A DNA stretch of 64,000 bases from contig NZ_RBZM01000004.1 in the NCBI RefSeq assembly GCF_003628305.1, forward strand, positions 1 through 64,000, given 5' to 3'. Positions 45,772 through 56,893 of this stretch are shown piece after piece. The translations under genes were made by a program, and so were the position numbers. Each line of letters opens with the position of its first letter. Within the stretch, counting starts at the first letter, position 1. Source of the stretch: Cohnella endophytica. GTDB lineage: Bacteria > Bacillota > Bacilli > Paenibacillales > Paenibacillaceae. A model generated the notes under the pieces. It was not told the DNA's origin. It ran no database searches and was given only the letters and a program-made list of their open reading frames with translations.

Positions 45772-47526
45772 ATGCGTAAAACGAAAATCGTCTGTACGAT
45801 CGGTCCATCCAGCGAATCGCTCGAGAACACCAAGAAACTGATTACCGCCGGAATGAACGTCGCCCGTCTGAACTTCTCCCACGGGGACTTCGAAGAGCAC
45901 GGCAACCGGATCAACGTGATCCGCCAAGCGTCCAAGGAATTGAACAAAACGGTTGCGATTTTACTCGATACGAAAGGTCCTGAAATTCGCCTCGGCAAAT
46001 TGAAGGAAGAGCCGTTAGATCTCGTACAAGGCGAGTACATCACCTTGTCTACCGAAGATATCCTAGGCGATATCAACCGCGTTCCGATTACGTACAAGGA
46101 ATTGCCGAGCGACATCAACGTCGGTTCGACCATTCTGATCGACGACGGCTTGATCGGCCTAACGGTCGTAGACATTCAAGGCACGGAAATCAAGTGCCAG
46201 ATCGTCAACAGCGGCCAAATCAAGAGCAAAAAAGGCGTTAACGTTCCGGGAGTCGCGATTTCGATGCCTGGACTTACGGAAAAAGATATCGGAGACATCA
46301 AGTTCGGCATCGAGATGGGCGTCGACTTCATCGCCGCATCCTTCGTTCGCCGCGCAAGTGACGTTCTCGAAATTCGCGAATTGCTCGAGCGCCACGACGC
46401 TCGTTACATCAACATCATTTCTAAAATCGAGAATCAGCAAGGCGTAGACAATCTCGACGAGATTCTTGAAGTGTCCGACGGATTGATGGTTGCGCGCGGA
46501 GATCTTGGCGTCGAAATTCCGGCCGAGGAAGTTCCGCTTGTGCAGAAGCTGATGATCGAGAAATGTAATCGCGCCGGCAAACCGGTCATTACCGCTACGC
46601 AAATGCTCGATTCCATGCAACGCAACCCGCGTCCGACTCGCGCGGAAGCTTCCGACGTCGCGAACGCGATCTTCGACGGCACCGACGCGATCATGCTGTC
46701 GGGCGAAACGGCTGCGGGTAAATATCCGGTCGAGTCCGTCGAGACGATGTCCCGTATCGCGGTGCGCGCGGAATCCGCTTTGCATTACCGCGAGATTTTC
46801 ACGAAACAAGCGAACGCTCAACAAACATCCGTAACGGAAGCGATCAGTCAAGCTGTGGCCAACTCTGCGTTGGATCTGGACGCTAAAGCGATCGTGACTT
46901 CCACGGAGAGCGGCTATACCGCTCGCATGATTTCCAAATACAAGCCGAAGTCTCCGATCATTGCCGTAACTCCGGTCGATCAAGTTCTTCGTCGCCTACA
47001 GCTCGTATGGGGCGTTAACCCGGTGAAAGGCGTATCGGCGACGACGACGGACGAAATGTTCGAAATCGCGGTGAAAGGCGCCATCGATTCCGGACTCGTT
47101 CGCCTTGGCGATACGATCATTATTACGGCCGGCGTTCCTGTAGGGCGCTCCGGCACGACGAACCTGATCAAGATTCACAACGTCGGCGAGCTTATCGCCC
47201 AAGGTCAAGGCATCGGCTCGCAAAGCGCGACCGGTAAAGTCGTGATCGCGAACACGCCCGAAGAAGCGTTAAGCAAGATGACGGACGGCGCGATTCTCGT
47301 CGCTCCATCGACCGACAAAGAATATATGCCTGCGTTCGAGAAAGCTTCCGCGGTTATTACCGAATGCGGCGGCATTACTTGCCATGCGGCAGTCGTAGGC
47401 TTAAACCTGGGCATTCCAGTTATCGTGGGCGTGAAGGACGCGGTAAGCCTGCTTAAAGACGGCATGGAAGTTACGTTGTACGCCGAGCATGGCGTCATCT
47501 ACTCCGGACAAGCCAGAGTTATGTAA
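45772..47526 (+). CDS. pyk: Pyruvate kinase with C-terminal PEP-utiliser domain
   Basis: 584 aa. TIM barrel with [33 protein letters not shown], the Lys in [10 protein letters not shown] and [13 protein letters not shown]-terminal allosteric domain; then the extra ~80-residue domain ([41 protein letters not shown]) found in Bacillus-type enzymes. It makes pyruvate and ATP from phosphoenolpyruvate. GGAGGAAAA precedes the ATG. It follows accA by only 48 nt; the pfkA gene that usually lies between is missing. Confidence 0.96.
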   Translation: MRKTKIVCTIGPSSESLENTKKLITAGMNVARLNFSHGDFEEHGNRINVIRQASKELNKTVAILLDTKGPEIRLGKLKEEPLDLVQGEYITLSTEDILGDINRVPITYKELPSDINVGSTILIDDGLIGLTVVDIQGTEIKCQIVNSGQIKSKKGVNVPGVAISMPGLTEKDIGDIKFGIEMGVDFIAASFVRRASDVLEIRELLERHDARYINIISKIENQQGVDNLDEILEVSDGLMVARGDLGVEIPAEEVPLVQKLMIEKCNRAGKPVITATQMLDSMQRNPRPTRAEASDVANAIFDGTDAIMLSGETAAGKYPVESVETMSRIAVRAESALHYREIFTKQANAQQTSVTEAISQAVANSALDLDAKAIVTSTESGYTARMISKYKPKSPIIAVTPVDQVLRRLQLVWGVNPVKGVSATTTDEMFEIAVKGAIDSGLVRLGDTIIITAGVPVGRSGTTNLIKIHNVGELIAQGQGIGSQSATGKVVIANTPEEALSKMTDGAILVAPSTDKEYMPAFEKASAVITECGGITCHAAVVGLNLGIPVIVGVKDAVSLLKDGMEVTLYAEHGVIYSGQARVM

Positions 47527-47549
47527 TTTAAACGGCTACAATACGAAAT

Positions 47550-47581
47550 ATTCCCCGCAGCGTCGCTGTGGGGGATTTTTG
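47550..47581 (+). terminator. Intrinsic terminator after pyk
   Basis: ATTCCCCGCAGC and GCTGTGGGGGAT form a stem with two wobble pairs, then TTTTT. Confidence 0.8.
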
Positions 47582-47611
47582 TATACTTAGAGAGCAAGGG
47601 AGGTTACTGAG

Positions 47612-48088
47612 GTGGGGAAATGGTTTTTGCATCCGCTTCGCGTCAGATACCAGGAGACCGACCAAATGGGCGTCGTCTATCACGCCAATTACTTGAACTG
47701 GTTCGAGATCGGCAGGACGGAATGGGTACGGCAGGCGGGAATTGCCTACAAAGAAATGGAAGCACGCGGGTTGCTGCTTCCGGTTACCGATGTCGAAGCT
47801 TCGTTTAAGCAGCCGGCGCTGTACGACGACTGGGTGACGGTGTGCACCCAAGTGGCGGAAATGACCGGCGTTCGCGTTCGTTTCGAATCCCGCGTGTTGA
47901 GCGGCAATCTGACGGAGACGCTGGGGCTTTACTTCGAAGGCGATGAGCCTCCCGGGCAACCGCTCGTAGTCGGTCGTACGCGGCATGTGTGGGTGAACAA
48001 GGAATGGAAGCCGGTTCGCTTCTCGCGGGAAGCGCCGGAGTGGTACGCGGAAATGACTAAGCTTGCGGACTCGACTCCGTCGGAATGA
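47612..48088 (+). CDS. Acyl-CoA thioesterase, hot-dog fold (YbgC/4HBT-type)
   Basis: 158 aa. The signature RVRYQETDQMGVVYHANYLNWFEIGRTEW holds the catalytic Asp and HxxYxxWFE segment. GTG start with GGGAGGTT upstream. It would hydrolyse a short or branched acyl-CoA; the substrate is unknown. It lies between pyk and fxsA, an order often seen in Paenibacillaceae. Confidence 0.88.
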   Translation: MGKWFLHPLRVRYQETDQMGVVYHANYLNWFEIGRTEWVRQAGIAYKEMEARGLLLPVTDVEASFKQPALYDDWVTVCTQVAEMTGVRVRFESRVLSGNLTETLGLYFEGDEPPGQPLVVGRTRHVWVNKEWKPVRFSREAPEWYAEMTKLADSTPSE

Positions 48089-48109
48089 CGGAGGAACAGG
48101 AGGGGTATC

Positions 48110-48514
48110 ATGCCAAGAAAGCTGCTTGCGCCGATTGTTATTTTTCTCTTGCTCGAAATCTGGGGCATCGCCGTAGTGGGTAAATGGATCGGGGGAATGC
48201 CGACATTTTTGCTAATCGTCGCTACCGCCGTTCTAGGCTCATGGCTTATTAAGACCGAAGGACGCAGAGTATGGCAACAGGCCCAACGTCAGATGCAAGC
48301 CGGAGAAGTTCCGGGTCATACGTTGCTGGAAGGATTATGCGTGCTAGTTGGCGGAATTTTGTTAATTATACCCGGGTTTATCTCGGATATCGTAGGTTTG
48401 ACGATGATTTTTCCGCTGACTCGGCCGATCTATCGCTTAGTGATGTACCGCTGGTTAGAGCGTCTCGTGAGAAGCGGACGGTTCACGATTCGTCGCGGCC
48501 CGGATCGCTGGTAA
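48110..48514 (+). CDS. fxsA: FxsA family membrane protein
   Basis: 134 aa. Three to four membrane helices (about 4-25, 30-46, 73-95), with EGRRVWQQAQRQMQAGEVPGHTLLEGLCVLVGGILLIIPGFISDIVG, the typical FxsA core. In E. coli FxsA overproduction relieves phage F exclusion; the housekeeping role is unclear. AGGAGGGGT precedes the ATG, 21 nt after the thioesterase gene. Confidence 0.9.
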   Translation: MPRKLLAPIVIFLLLEIWGIAVVGKWIGGMPTFLLIVATAVLGSWLIKTEGRRVWQQAQRQMQAGEVPGHTLLEGLCVLVGGILLIIPGFISDIVGLTMIFPLTRPIYRLVMYRWLERLVRSGRFTIRRGPDRW

Positions 48515-48673
48515 GATCGCTTGATCCGGCGTGCAGGGGCTTAAGGCCTATCAAGCTTTAACCCGAGATTAACCCTATGTTAACGTCTGGTTTACAATCG
48601 AAAGACATAATAATAAGGAATGGGAAAAAAGGACAGATTCCCGTCGCTTGCAATACGAACAGGAGGAAGTATC

Positions 48674-50758
48674 GTGACTAGCGCCAAAAAATACATTAAC
48701 CGGGATTTAAGCTGGCTAGAGTTCAATAGGCGCGTGCTGGAAGAGGCAGAGGATCCGGAAACGCCGCTTCTAGAGCGATTTCAGTTTCTGTCGATCGTGC
48801 AGAGCAACTTGGACGAATTCATGAGCGTTCGGGTAGCCGGGTTGCAGGCGCAGAGTAAAGCGGGCTATACGAAAACCGACTTCACGGGATATACGCCGCA
48901 AGGCTTGATTACGCGTTTGGTGAAAAAAACGGCGAGGATGGTTCGCGAACAGTACCGAACGTATCGCGAGTTACTGCGACTGTTAGCGAAGGAAGGCGTA
49001 TCGTTAACGACTTTCGCCGAATTAAACGTTGAGCAACAAACAGCGCTAACGACCTATTTCAAGGAAATCATCTACCCGGTACTCACGCCGATGGCGGTCG
49101 ACCAGAGCCGTCCGTTTCCGCTTTTGCATAGCAAAGAACTGTATTTGGCGGTCGTGCTAAAGCAGGAGGACGATTCTTCGGACGATGACGAGGACAAGAC
49201 GTTCTGCGCGATCGTTCAAGTGCCTTCGATTCTTGCGCGGACGGTGATTGTACCCGGACGTAAGAATAGCCGGAAACTCAGCTATCTACTGCTGGAGGAT
49301 CTGATCAAGGAGCACATCGGTCTCTTGTTCAGCGGATATAAGACCGAAGCGGTCCATGCATTCCGGATAACGCGCAATTCGGACTTAACGCCGAACGAGG
49401 AAGGCGCGGAAGACCTGCTCCAGGAAATCGAGAAGGAGCTGCGCCGCAGACGGCGCGGGCTTCCGGTAAGGCTCGAGGTGGAGAAGGGAATTCATCAAGA
49501 CGCGCTCGAACTTCTGCAGGACGAGCTGGAAATGGAGCACGAAGGGTTCGATGAAATCGAAGGCCCGCTCGATCTCGGATTTTTGTCCAAGTTCGTAGGT
49601 GGTTTGCCGAACTACGAGCATCTCCGGTACCCTAAGCACGAACCGGTATATCCGGAGGAATTCGACGAAGCGGAAGACATGTTGTCCGTGCTTCGCGAGA
49701 AAGACGTCCTTGTCTACCATCCGTATGAGTCATTCGAAGTGGTCGACGACTTTATCCTGGAAGCCGCGGCGGATCCGAACGTGCTTGCGATCAAGATGAC
49801 CTTGTATCGGGTGAGCGTCAATTCGGTGCTTATTCAAGGGCTCGCAAGGGCGGCGGAGTCGGGCAAACAGGTTACCGTAGTGGTGGAGATCAAGGCCAGG
49901 TTCGACGAGGCTCGCAATATCGCTTGGGCGAGACAGCTGGAGAAGGCCGGCTGTCACGTCGTGTTCGGTTTGGTCGGACTAAAAACGCATGCGAAAATTA
50001 CGCTTGTCGTACGCAAGGAAGCGGATACCCTTCGCCGATACGTGCACGTCGGAACGGGCAATTATAACGAGAACACGGCTCGCCTGTATACGGACGCGGG
50101 ACTCTTCACGAGCCATCCGGATATCGGAGCGGATGCGACCGCGCTCTTTAACGAGATGACGGGGTATTCTACGCCGCACTTATGGTCGGCCTTCGCCGTT
50201 GCGCCGGTAGGCTTGAAGCCGAAGCTATTCGAGCTGATCGATCGCGAGATCGGCCACGCGCTTGCGGGCCGTCCGGCGAGCATTATCGCCAAGATGAATT
50301 CCCTCTCGAACCAATCGATGATCGATAAGCTGTATGAAGCCTCGCAGGCGGGAGTCAAAATTCAATTGATCGTGCGGGGAGTTTGTTGCTTGCGGCCGGG
50401 CGTACCGGGCTTGAGCGACAATATCCGGGTGATCAGCATCGTGGACCGCTATTTGGAGCATGCGAGAATTCTCGCGATAGGCGGCGGCGGCGAGCAAGAG
50501 GTGTATATTTCCAGCGCGGACTGGATGACCCGGAATTTAAGCCGAAGAGTCGAGTTGATGTGCCCGGTGTACGATCCGGCATTAAGGCATATGCTGATGA
50601 ACTTGCTGGAGATGAACCTGCGGGATAACGTGAAGGCGAGGGAATTGTCTTCTACGGGTTCTTACGAAAAGGTGAAAAACGAGGAAGCCCCGTTGCGGAG
50701 TCAATTTCTGGCGGGAGACATCCCGCTCTGGAAGTCGATCGGCGCAACGGTGCGCTAG
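48674..50758 (+). CDS. ppk: Polyphosphate kinase 1
   Basis: 694 aa. GTG start behind AGGAGGAAG; product begins TSAKKYINRDLSWLEFNRRVLEEA, the N-terminal domain of PPK1. The catalytic histidine kinase-like phospholipase D folds show LKTHAKITLVVR (phosphorylated His) and YVHVGTGNYNENTARLYTDAGLFTSHPDIGAD, and later RGVCCLRPGVPGLSDNIRVISI with EHARILAI. It polymerises the gamma-phosphate of ATP reversibly into polyphosphate. Convergent with ppx. Confidence 0.95.
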   Translation: MTSAKKYINRDLSWLEFNRRVLEEAEDPETPLLERFQFLSIVQSNLDEFMSVRVAGLQAQSKAGYTKTDFTGYTPQGLITRLVKKTARMVREQYRTYRELLRLLAKEGVSLTTFAELNVEQQTALTTYFKEIIYPVLTPMAVDQSRPFPLLHSKELYLAVVLKQEDDSSDDDEDKTFCAIVQVPSILARTVIVPGRKNSRKLSYLLLEDLIKEHIGLLFSGYKTEAVHAFRITRNSDLTPNEEGAEDLLQEIEKELRRRRRGLPVRLEVEKGIHQDALELLQDELEMEHEGFDEIEGPLDLGFLSKFVGGLPNYEHLRYPKHEPVYPEEFDEAEDMLSVLREKDVLVYHPYESFEVVDDFILEAAADPNVLAIKMTLYRVSVNSVLIQGLARAAESGKQVTVVVEIKARFDEARNIAWARQLEKAGCHVVFGLVGLKTHAKITLVVRKEADTLRRYVHVGTGNYNENTARLYTDAGLFTSHPDIGADATALFNEMTGYSTPHLWSAFAVAPVGLKPKLFELIDREIGHALAGRPASIIAKMNSLSNQSMIDKLYEASQAGVKIQLIVRGVCCLRPGVPGLSDNIRVISIVDRYLEHARILAIGGGGEQEVYISSADWMTRNLSRRVELMCPVYDPALRHMLMNLLEMNLRDNVKARELSSTGSYEKVKNEEAPLRSQFLAGDIPLWKSIGATVR

Positions 50759-50763
50759 AAGCT

Positions 50764-50817
50764 GGGGAATTACCGGACCCGAACTTGAAGTTCGGGGGTG
50801 ATTCCCCAATTTTTTTT
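50764..50817 (+). terminator. ppk terminator lying inside the ppx coding region
   Basis: Outer stem GGGGAAT (50764-50770) with ATTCCCC (50801-50807), inner stem CCCGAACT (50778-50785) with AGTTCGGG (50789-50796), then a run of eight T. The hairpin overlaps the last ~48 nt of the convergent ppx gene. Confidence 0.85.
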
Positions 50818-52311
50818 GATTTCCTTGGAGTTGTTCTCGACTTCCATCTGTTCGACGGGCAGCGGATGGGTCGCATGGGCCAGCAGGCGCAATTTGTTGT
50901 TGCGCACGGATAGTTCAAGCGTCTCGATGGCTTGGGATTCGCTCCTGTCCAGCGCCGCGGCAAGCTGCAGCAGCGAGCCCAACCGAGCGATCGCATCGAT
51001 ATCGCCGTCCTTCAGCATGGAGCGGTAAGGCGCCAGCTTGCGTCTTAACGGGTTCGCTCCGCGATAGGAAGCGATGGCCGCGGAGATGAGCATCTCCCGG
51101 TGGGACAGTCCGTTCCAATGCGTATGCAGAAGCATGTAGAACGTGTGGTCCGCGCTGTCGTTGAAATCGATGACGGATCCGATGCGGAACAAACGGGCCG
51201 CGATGTCCAATAGACGACGCGAGTAAGCGGGCATATTCGCCCCGGCCGCGAGTTGGTCGTATAAAGTAACGGCTAATTTGCGCACTTGTTGGACGTGTTC
51301 GGCCGGAACGACGGGATATAGCGCGCTTAAGTTGCGAATGCTTTCTTCGAGTACGTAATCCTCGGCGTCCGAATGATGATGAGGCAGACAAGTTTCGTAG
51401 AAAAGGCCGTCGCGAAGTCCTGCGCCGCATGTGACGAGTTTCGAAGCTTGGGTGACTTGCATCACGGAGAGCAGGATCGCCAATCCCGGAACGATGACAT
51501 CCCCGCGATCCTTGGACAAGCCCGGCAACTTCCGTCTGCGGTCAACGTCGATCGCCGCTAAGCTGCTTAGGGTCGTCGTAAGATCGGAATGATTCAGCTC
51601 GTACCCGTGCAAATAGGGGAACGGATAGTTCGATTGCCGCTGATGAAGCTTGGCGAGGGCTCGGACCGTTCCCCCAAGTCCGACGAGCGGCAGGCCGGCA
51701 TGCTTCGATATCCATGCCTCGCCGGCGAGCATCCGGCGTGCTTCCGTCTGTATTTCCGCCAGAACGGCGGTCGATACGGGACCTTCTCCCAAACCGTATT
51801 TACCGGAAACGTTGACGCAGCCGATCGGGAAAGAAACGGCGGACACGATGCTCCGGTTTCGGATGAGGCTGATTTCGGTGCTTCCGCCGCCGATATCGAC
51901 GACGAATCCGTCCGTCAAGCTCAGACTGTTCAACATGGCTCTGCTGCCGATGCGAGCTTCGTCTTCGCCGGACAAAATTTCGATCGAGAGTCCCGTAGAG
52001 GCCTGCAACCGATCGATAATCGAATCGCGGTTAACGGCTTGGCGAATCGCTGCCGTGGCGACGGCGCGGATGCTGCTCGCTCCGTGCTTCTCGCTGATCC
52101 TGGAGAAGTGCCGGAGCACCTCCGCCAGCTCCTCTACGGCGGCATCGGACAATGCCCCCTTGGAATCCATGCGCTGACTGAGACGGGCGGGCCAACGGCC
52201 CTGGTCCACTACGCGGTATGCTCCGTTGCCGTATAATTGATATACGGAAAGACGAACCGTATTCGAACCGATATCGATAATGCCGGTAATTTGATTTAAT
52301 GGCGTATGCAT
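50770..52311 (-). CDS. ppx: Exopolyphosphatase (Ppx/GppA family)
   Basis: 513 aa. ASKHA fold: GIIDIGSNTVRLSVYQL, GEDEARIGSRAML, VDIGGGSTEISLIR, then an HD-like C-terminal half (about 310-500) with LLDIAARLFRIGSVIDFNDSADHTFYML. It removes terminal phosphates from polyphosphate, or pppGpp. GGTGGAGG precedes the ATG. Convergent with ppk, giving a synthesis/degradation pair in one place. Confidence 0.93.
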   Translation of the reverse strand: MHTPLNQITGIIDIGSNTVRLSVYQLYGNGAYRVVDQGRWPARLSQRMDSKGALSDAAVEELAEVLRHFSRISEKHGASSIRAVATAAIRQAVNRDSIIDRLQASTGLSIEILSGEDEARIGSRAMLNSLSLTDGFVVDIGGGSTEISLIRNRSIVSAVSFPIGCVNVSGKYGLGEGPVSTAVLAEIQTEARRMLAGEAWISKHAGLPLVGLGGTVRALAKLHQRQSNYPFPYLHGYELNHSDLTTTLSSLAAIDVDRRRKLPGLSKDRGDVIVPGLAILLSVMQVTQASKLVTCGAGLRDGLFYETCLPHHHSDAEDYVLEESIRNLSALYPVVPAEHVQQVRKLAVTLYDQLAAGANMPAYSRRLLDIAARLFRIGSVIDFNDSADHTFYMLLHTHWNGLSHREMLISAAIASYRGANPLRRKLAPYRSMLKDGDIDAIARLGSLLQLAAALDRSESQAIETLELSVRNNKLRLLAHATHPLPVEQMEVENNSKEIKKNWGITPELQVRVR

Positions 52312-52664
52312 AGGTTATCCTCCACCACGCGAATGCTTTGAACCATTGTATCATACTACGAATCGATCGAATAATTACGAAGTTTAAGCGCATGATTAAC
52401 GATGACGAAATCCAACGTTTCAGAAATTCAAGAACGAATTGTTATGGTACCGATAAAGCATTTTTATTCCCCAATCGGTTCCATTCCCCGTAAAAATCGA
52501 TTATCATTAAAAAAGGTCGGAAAATGTGAAGTTATTTCAGGTTTGCGTTCATTATTGAGTCAAGAGTGCTTCTTGCTCCCTCGCAGACTGATCTAGGCGT
52601 CAATCGGCCGTTTGCTGAGACAAGCCGAGCGATCCGAATTTTCTGGTTAAAGGAGAGAGAAAAT
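52312..52664. other. Divergent control region between ppx and citZ
   Basis: Contains the ppx and citZ ribosome sites and presumably both promoters. ATTCCCC occurs twice in direct repeat (52466-52472 and 52483-52489), which might be a regulator site; no clear CcpC or CcpA site was found by eye. Confidence 0.5.
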
Positions 52665-53777
52665 ATGACGGCAACCAAAGGCCTTGAAGGAATCGTTGCG
52701 GCGAAATCGTCGATTAGCTCCATCATTGACGGCGTCCTAACGTACCAAGGAATTAACATCGATGAATTGGCTGAAAAAGCTTCTTTCGAAGAAGTCGCTT
52801 ATTTATTGTGGCACGGCAAGTTGCCGACGCAATCCGAGCTTGACGCTCTGATCGCCCAATTCGGCGAATACGCATCGATACCGTCGCAAGTAATCGACGG
52901 GTTGCGCTTATATCCGAAAGGCGCCAATTCCATGGCCGCGCTTCGGACGGCCATATCCAGCCTCGCTCTTTACGATAGCGAAGCAAACGATATGAGCACG
53001 GAAGCGAATTATCGCAAAGCGGTTAAGCTGCAAGCTCAATTGCCTACCGTCGTTGCGGCGTTCGCGCGCATTCGCGAAGGTAAAGAGCCCGTAGCTCCGA
53101 AGAAGGGCTTAAGCATCGCCCATAACTTCTTGTATATGCTTACCAGCGAAGAGCCTGCGGAAGTCGCAATCGAAGCGATGGACAAAGCTCTCGTATTGCA
53201 CGCCGACCACGAGTTGAATGCCTCGACGTTCGCGGCGCGAGTCACGGTAGCTACGCTGTCGGATATTTATTCCGGCGTCACGTCCGCGATCGGCGCCCTC
53301 AAAGGCCCGCTGCACGGCGGCGCCAACGAAGCGGTAATGGTCATGCTTGACGAGATCGGAACGCTGGCTAACGTGGAGCCGTACATCCAGAACAAGCTCA
53401 ATAACAAAGAGAAGGTTATGGGCTTCGGTCATCGCGTCTACAAGAACGGCGATCCGCGAGCTAAGCATCTCATGCAAATGTCCCGTCAACTCGGCGAGTT
53501 GAAAGGCGACATGACTTTGTACGAAATGTCCATCAAGATCGAGGATCTCATAACGGGTCAAAAAGGCTTGAAACCGAACGTGGACTTCTACTCCGCATCT
53601 TGCTATACGATGCTCGGAATCCCGCGCGACTTGTTCACGCCGATTTTCGCGATCAGCCGCGTATCCGGTTGGTCGGCGCATATCCTGGAACAATACCAGG
53701 ACAACCGTCTGATCCGTCCTCGCGCGGAATACGTCGGACCGGTCGATCAGCATTACGTGCCGATCGCTCAACGCTAA
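52665..53777 (+). CDS. citZ: Citrate synthase
   Basis: 370 aa. ATG after AAAGGAGAGAG. Family blocks: [50 protein letters not shown] (catalytic His), [34 protein letters not shown] (second His), [15 protein letters not shown]. It condenses acetyl-CoA and oxaloacetate. First of citZ-icd-mdh, as in B. subtilis. Confidence 0.96.
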   Translation: MTATKGLEGIVAAKSSISSIIDGVLTYQGINIDELAEKASFEEVAYLLWHGKLPTQSELDALIAQFGEYASIPSQVIDGLRLYPKGANSMAALRTAISSLALYDSEANDMSTEANYRKAVKLQAQLPTVVAAFARIREGKEPVAPKKGLSIAHNFLYMLTSEEPAEVAIEAMDKALVLHADHELNASTFAARVTVATLSDIYSGVTSAIGALKGPLHGGANEAVMVMLDEIGTLANVEPYIQNKLNNKEKVMGFGHRVYKNGDPRAKHLMQMSRQLGELKGDMTLYEMSIKIEDLITGQKGLKPNVDFYSASCYTMLGIPRDLFTPIFAISRVSGWSAHILEQYQDNRLIRPRAEYVGPVDQHYVPIAQR

Positions 53778-53791
53778 AATCTAAAGTTGTT

Positions 53792-53848
53792 GCCGGCGGC
53801 TTGTCTTCCAGCCCGATTCGGGGGGGACAAGACGCCGGTTCTTTGCGA
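53792..53848 (+). terminator. Hairpin between citZ and icd
   Basis: CCGGCGGCTTGTC pairs with GACAAGACGCCGG around a GC-rich centre; only TTCTTT follows. It may be a partial terminator that lowers icd expression relative to citZ. Confidence 0.55.
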
Positions 53849-53881
53849 AAATATACGATTATCCAGGAGGAGAAGCAATTT

Positions 53882-55174
53882 ATGAAACTCGAAAAATTCG
53901 CTGCGCCGACTTCCGGCGAGAAAATCACGGTAGACAATGGTGTATTAAACGTTCCTAACAATCCGATCATCCCATTCATCGAGGGCGACGGCACTGGCCG
54001 CGATATTTGGAAAGCTTCCAAACGCGTTCTTGACGCTGCGGTGGAAAAAGCCTATAACGGCGAAAAACAAATCGCTTGGTACGAAGTGTTCGCCGGCGAG
54101 AAAGCATTTAATACTTACGGCGAATGGCTTCCTGCGGACACGCTTACGGCGATCCGCGAGATGATCATCGCGATCAAAGGACCTTTGACGACTCCGATCG
54201 GCGGCGGTATCCGTTCCCTGAACGTAGCCCTTCGTCAAGAGCTCGACCTCTACGTTTGCTTGCGTCCGGTTCGTTACTTCGATGGCGTACCTTCTCCGGT
54301 TAAACGTCCAGAGCTCGTTGACATGGTTATTTTCCGCGAAAATACGGAAGATATCTATGCAGGTATCGAGTATCAAGCCGGCACGGAGCAAGTGAAGAAG
54401 GTGCTTGAGTTCCTGCAAAACGAAATGGGCGTTAACAAAATCCGCTTCCCGGAAACTTCCGGTATCGGCATCAAACCGGTTTCCGAAGACGGATCCAAAC
54501 GTCTCGTTCGCGCCGCGATCGAATACGCGATCAAACACGGCCGCAAATCCGTTACGCTCGTTCATAAAGGCAACATCATGAAATATACCGAAGGCGCGTT
54601 CAAAAACTGGGGTTACGAAGTAGCCGAGCAAGAATTCGGCGACAAAGTATACACTTGGTCCGAATACGACCGCGTAAAAGCGGAGCAAGGCGAAGAAGCC
54701 GCTAACGCTTCCCAGAAAGCCGCTCTTGACGCCGGCAGAATTCTCATCAAAGACGCAATCGCCGACATCGCGCTTCAACAAGTACTGACTCGTCCAACTG
54801 ACTTCGACGTTATCGCTACGTTGAACCTGAACGGCGACTACCTGTCCGATGCTTTGGCTGCTCAAGTCGGCGGTATCGGTATCGCTCCGGGCGCCAACAT
54901 CAACTACTTGACTGGACACGCGATCTTCGAGGCGACTCACGGTACTGCGCCTAAGTATGCCGATAAAGACGTCGTGAACCCGGGTTCCGTTATCCTGTCC
55001 GGCGTTATGATGCTCGAGCATCTGGGCTGGTTGGAAGCTGCCGAGCTGATCTACAAAGGCTTGGAAAAATCCATTAACAGCAAAGTCGTGACTTACGACT
55101 TCGCTCGCCTGATGGAAGGCGCTACCGAAGTTAAATGTTCTGCTTTCGCAGACGAAATCATTAAGAATTTTTAA
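53882..55174 (+). CDS. icd: Isocitrate dehydrogenase (NADP type)
   Basis: 430 aa. ATG after AGGAGGAGAAG. Motifs: [54 protein letters not shown] (the phosphorylatable Ser region), [72 protein letters not shown]. It converts isocitrate to 2-oxoglutarate. Confidence 0.96.
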   Translation: MKLEKFAAPTSGEKITVDNGVLNVPNNPIIPFIEGDGTGRDIWKASKRVLDAAVEKAYNGEKQIAWYEVFAGEKAFNTYGEWLPADTLTAIREMIIAIKGPLTTPIGGGIRSLNVALRQELDLYVCLRPVRYFDGVPSPVKRPELVDMVIFRENTEDIYAGIEYQAGTEQVKKVLEFLQNEMGVNKIRFPETSGIGIKPVSEDGSKRLVRAAIEYAIKHGRKSVTLVHKGNIMKYTEGAFKNWGYEVAEQEFGDKVYTWSEYDRVKAEQGEEAANASQKAALDAGRILIKDAIADIALQQVLTRPTDFDVIATLNLNGDYLSDALAAQVGGIGIAPGANINYLTGHAIFEATHGTAPKYADKDVVNPGSVILSGVMMLEHLGWLEAAELIYKGLEKSINSKVVTYDFARLMEGATEVKCSAFADEIIKNF

Positions 55175-55736
55175 TCCCTTTGTCCCCTGATAGGGGAGGA
55201 TCAATCCCCCTAACTCCCCCTTTCCAAGGGGGACCCCAAAGGGCCGCGCCCTCTGGACACCCGCTTTCGAGCGTGGAGTTCCCGACGAGCGGTCCGAGCG
55301 GGGCTAGCGGTGGGAGGCGCTGAATTTCCGGTTGAAGGGAACCGCTCGCTGTTGCTGGCGACTCCCTTTCCGGAAATTCTGTCGCTCACTGCGTGCGCAC
55401 GAACTGGGGCTTGCCGCTTATGCGTCTCGCCTGTTTAGAGGGCACGATTAAGAACAAATAGCCGAGCTACTGCGTGCTCGGGCATGAGCTGCGTTTCACG
55501 CACTCATGGAAAGAATTAAGTGCGTATAGGAAGTCGTTGCGGAAGAGCAATTCATTTGTCGGGGAACGTGCTGAAGGGCGCTTTTTCGGGGAATAATTGC
55601 TCTTTAGCTATTAATACAGTGAAACAGTAGGGGAAGCGTGGAACGAGTTGGCCTACGAGGATGCGAAGTGGAGTCATAAAGCATGCCTGTCCGGGCGCGA
55701 AATGCGTCTGACATAGATCAAAGGAGGAGATATGAA
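55175..55736. other. Long structured intergenic region between icd and mdh
   Basis: Three stems: CCCCCTT-tcc-AAGGGGG (55216-55232), GAATTTCCGG/CCGGAAATTC (55322-55331 and 55370-55379) enclosing AAGGGA..TCCCTT, and AAGAGCAATT/AATTGCTCTT (55543-55552 and 55595-55604). The segment CCCCAAAGGGCCGCGCCCTC is reminiscent of dispersed repeats in Paenibacillaceae, from memory. No gene. Confidence 0.6.
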
Positions 55737-56681
55737 GTGGCAATCAAACGTGCGAAAATTACGGTCGTAGGCGCGGGATTCACTGGGGCTACGACGGCGC
55801 TTATGCTGGCTCAGAAAGAACTCGGAGACGTCGTATTGCTCGACATCCCGCAATTGGAAAACCCAACGAAGGGCAAGGCGTTGGACATGATGGAATCGAC
55901 GCCTGTACAAGGCATCGACTCCAAAATCGTCGGCACTTCCAACTACGATGATTCCGCGAACTCCGATGTCGTCATTATTACGGCGGGTATCGCGCGCAAG
56001 CCGGGCATGAGCCGCGACGATCTCGTGAACACGAACGCTGGAATCGTAAGATCCGTGTGCGAGAACGTCAAAGCGACTAGCCCGAACGCTTACGTTATCA
56101 TTCTCTCCAACCCGGTCGACGCGATGACTTACGTGGCTAACAAAGCGCTGGGCTTCCCGAAAAACCGCGTGATCGGCCAATCCGGCGTACTCGACACGGC
56201 TCGTTACAACACCTTCCTCGCGGAAGCGTTGAACGTATCCGTCGAAGACGTGCGCGGAGTCGTTCTCGGCGGACACGGCGATGACATGGTGCCTCTCGTA
56301 CGTTACACGACGATCGGCGGCATCCCCGTCGAGAAGCTGCTTCCGAAAGAGCAGATCGATGCAATCGTGGCCCGCACTCGCGTCGGCGGCGGAGAAATCG
56401 TAAACCTTCTGGGCAACGGCAGCGCGTACTTCGCTCCGGCCGCATCCCTCGTGCAAATGACGGAAGCGATTTTGAAAGACAAAAAACGCATTCTTCCGAT
56501 TATCGCGTTGCTTCAAGGCGAGTATGGCTACAACGACCTGTTTATGGGCGTCTTGGCCGTTCTGGGCGGCGACGGCATCGAGAAGATTTTCGAAATCGAG
56601 CTGACCGACGAAGAGAAGGCGGCGCTTGAGAAATCCGCCGACTCCGTACGTAATGTTATCAAGATCGTTGAGAACGCTTAA
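55737..56681 (+). CDS. mdh: Malate dehydrogenase
   Basis: 314 aa. GTG at 55737 behind AAAGGAGGAG gives [37 protein letters not shown], the NAD-binding Rossmann start. Substrate residues appear in [29 protein letters not shown] and [15 protein letters not shown] (catalytic His). It interconverts malate and oxaloacetate. The gene is 560 nt from icd and has its own leader, unlike the tighter arrangement in B. subtilis. Confidence 0.95.
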   Translation: MAIKRAKITVVGAGFTGATTALMLAQKELGDVVLLDIPQLENPTKGKALDMMESTPVQGIDSKIVGTSNYDDSANSDVVIITAGIARKPGMSRDDLVNTNAGIVRSVCENVKATSPNAYVIILSNPVDAMTYVANKALGFPKNRVIGQSGVLDTARYNTFLAEALNVSVEDVRGVVLGGHGDDMVPLVRYTTIGGIPVEKLLPKEQIDAIVARTRVGGGEIVNLLGNGSAYFAPAASLVQMTEAILKDKKRILPIIALLQGEYGYNDLFMGVLAVLGGDGIEKIFEIELTDEEKAALEKSADSVRNVIKIVENA

Positions 56682-56712
56682 GCTAACTTGAACGAATCGG
56701 ACATTACGGCAA

Positions 56713-56738
56713 AGGGGGCCCCCGGGCTCCCTTTTTTA
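56713..56738 (+). terminator. Intrinsic terminator after mdh
   Basis: AAGGGGGCCC and GGGCTCCCTT form a GC-rich stem, followed by TTTTTT. Confidence 0.8.
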
Positions 56739-56893
56739 TCGACGAATCGAGCATCAACGTTGTCAGGTTATCCATTGTCATTATTTTGCTATATCGTGAA
56801 GGTTTGTTGTGGATTGCTCGCGGATGTTTTGTTCGTGCCAAAATTTGTGTATACTAGGGTTGTCTCAGTTTTGACTATTGGAGGTAATGACGC

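Noticed and set aside
53945..55204. 419-codon minus-strand frame opposite icd
   Set aside because: Shadow of icd caused by codon bias; no ribosome site or domain.
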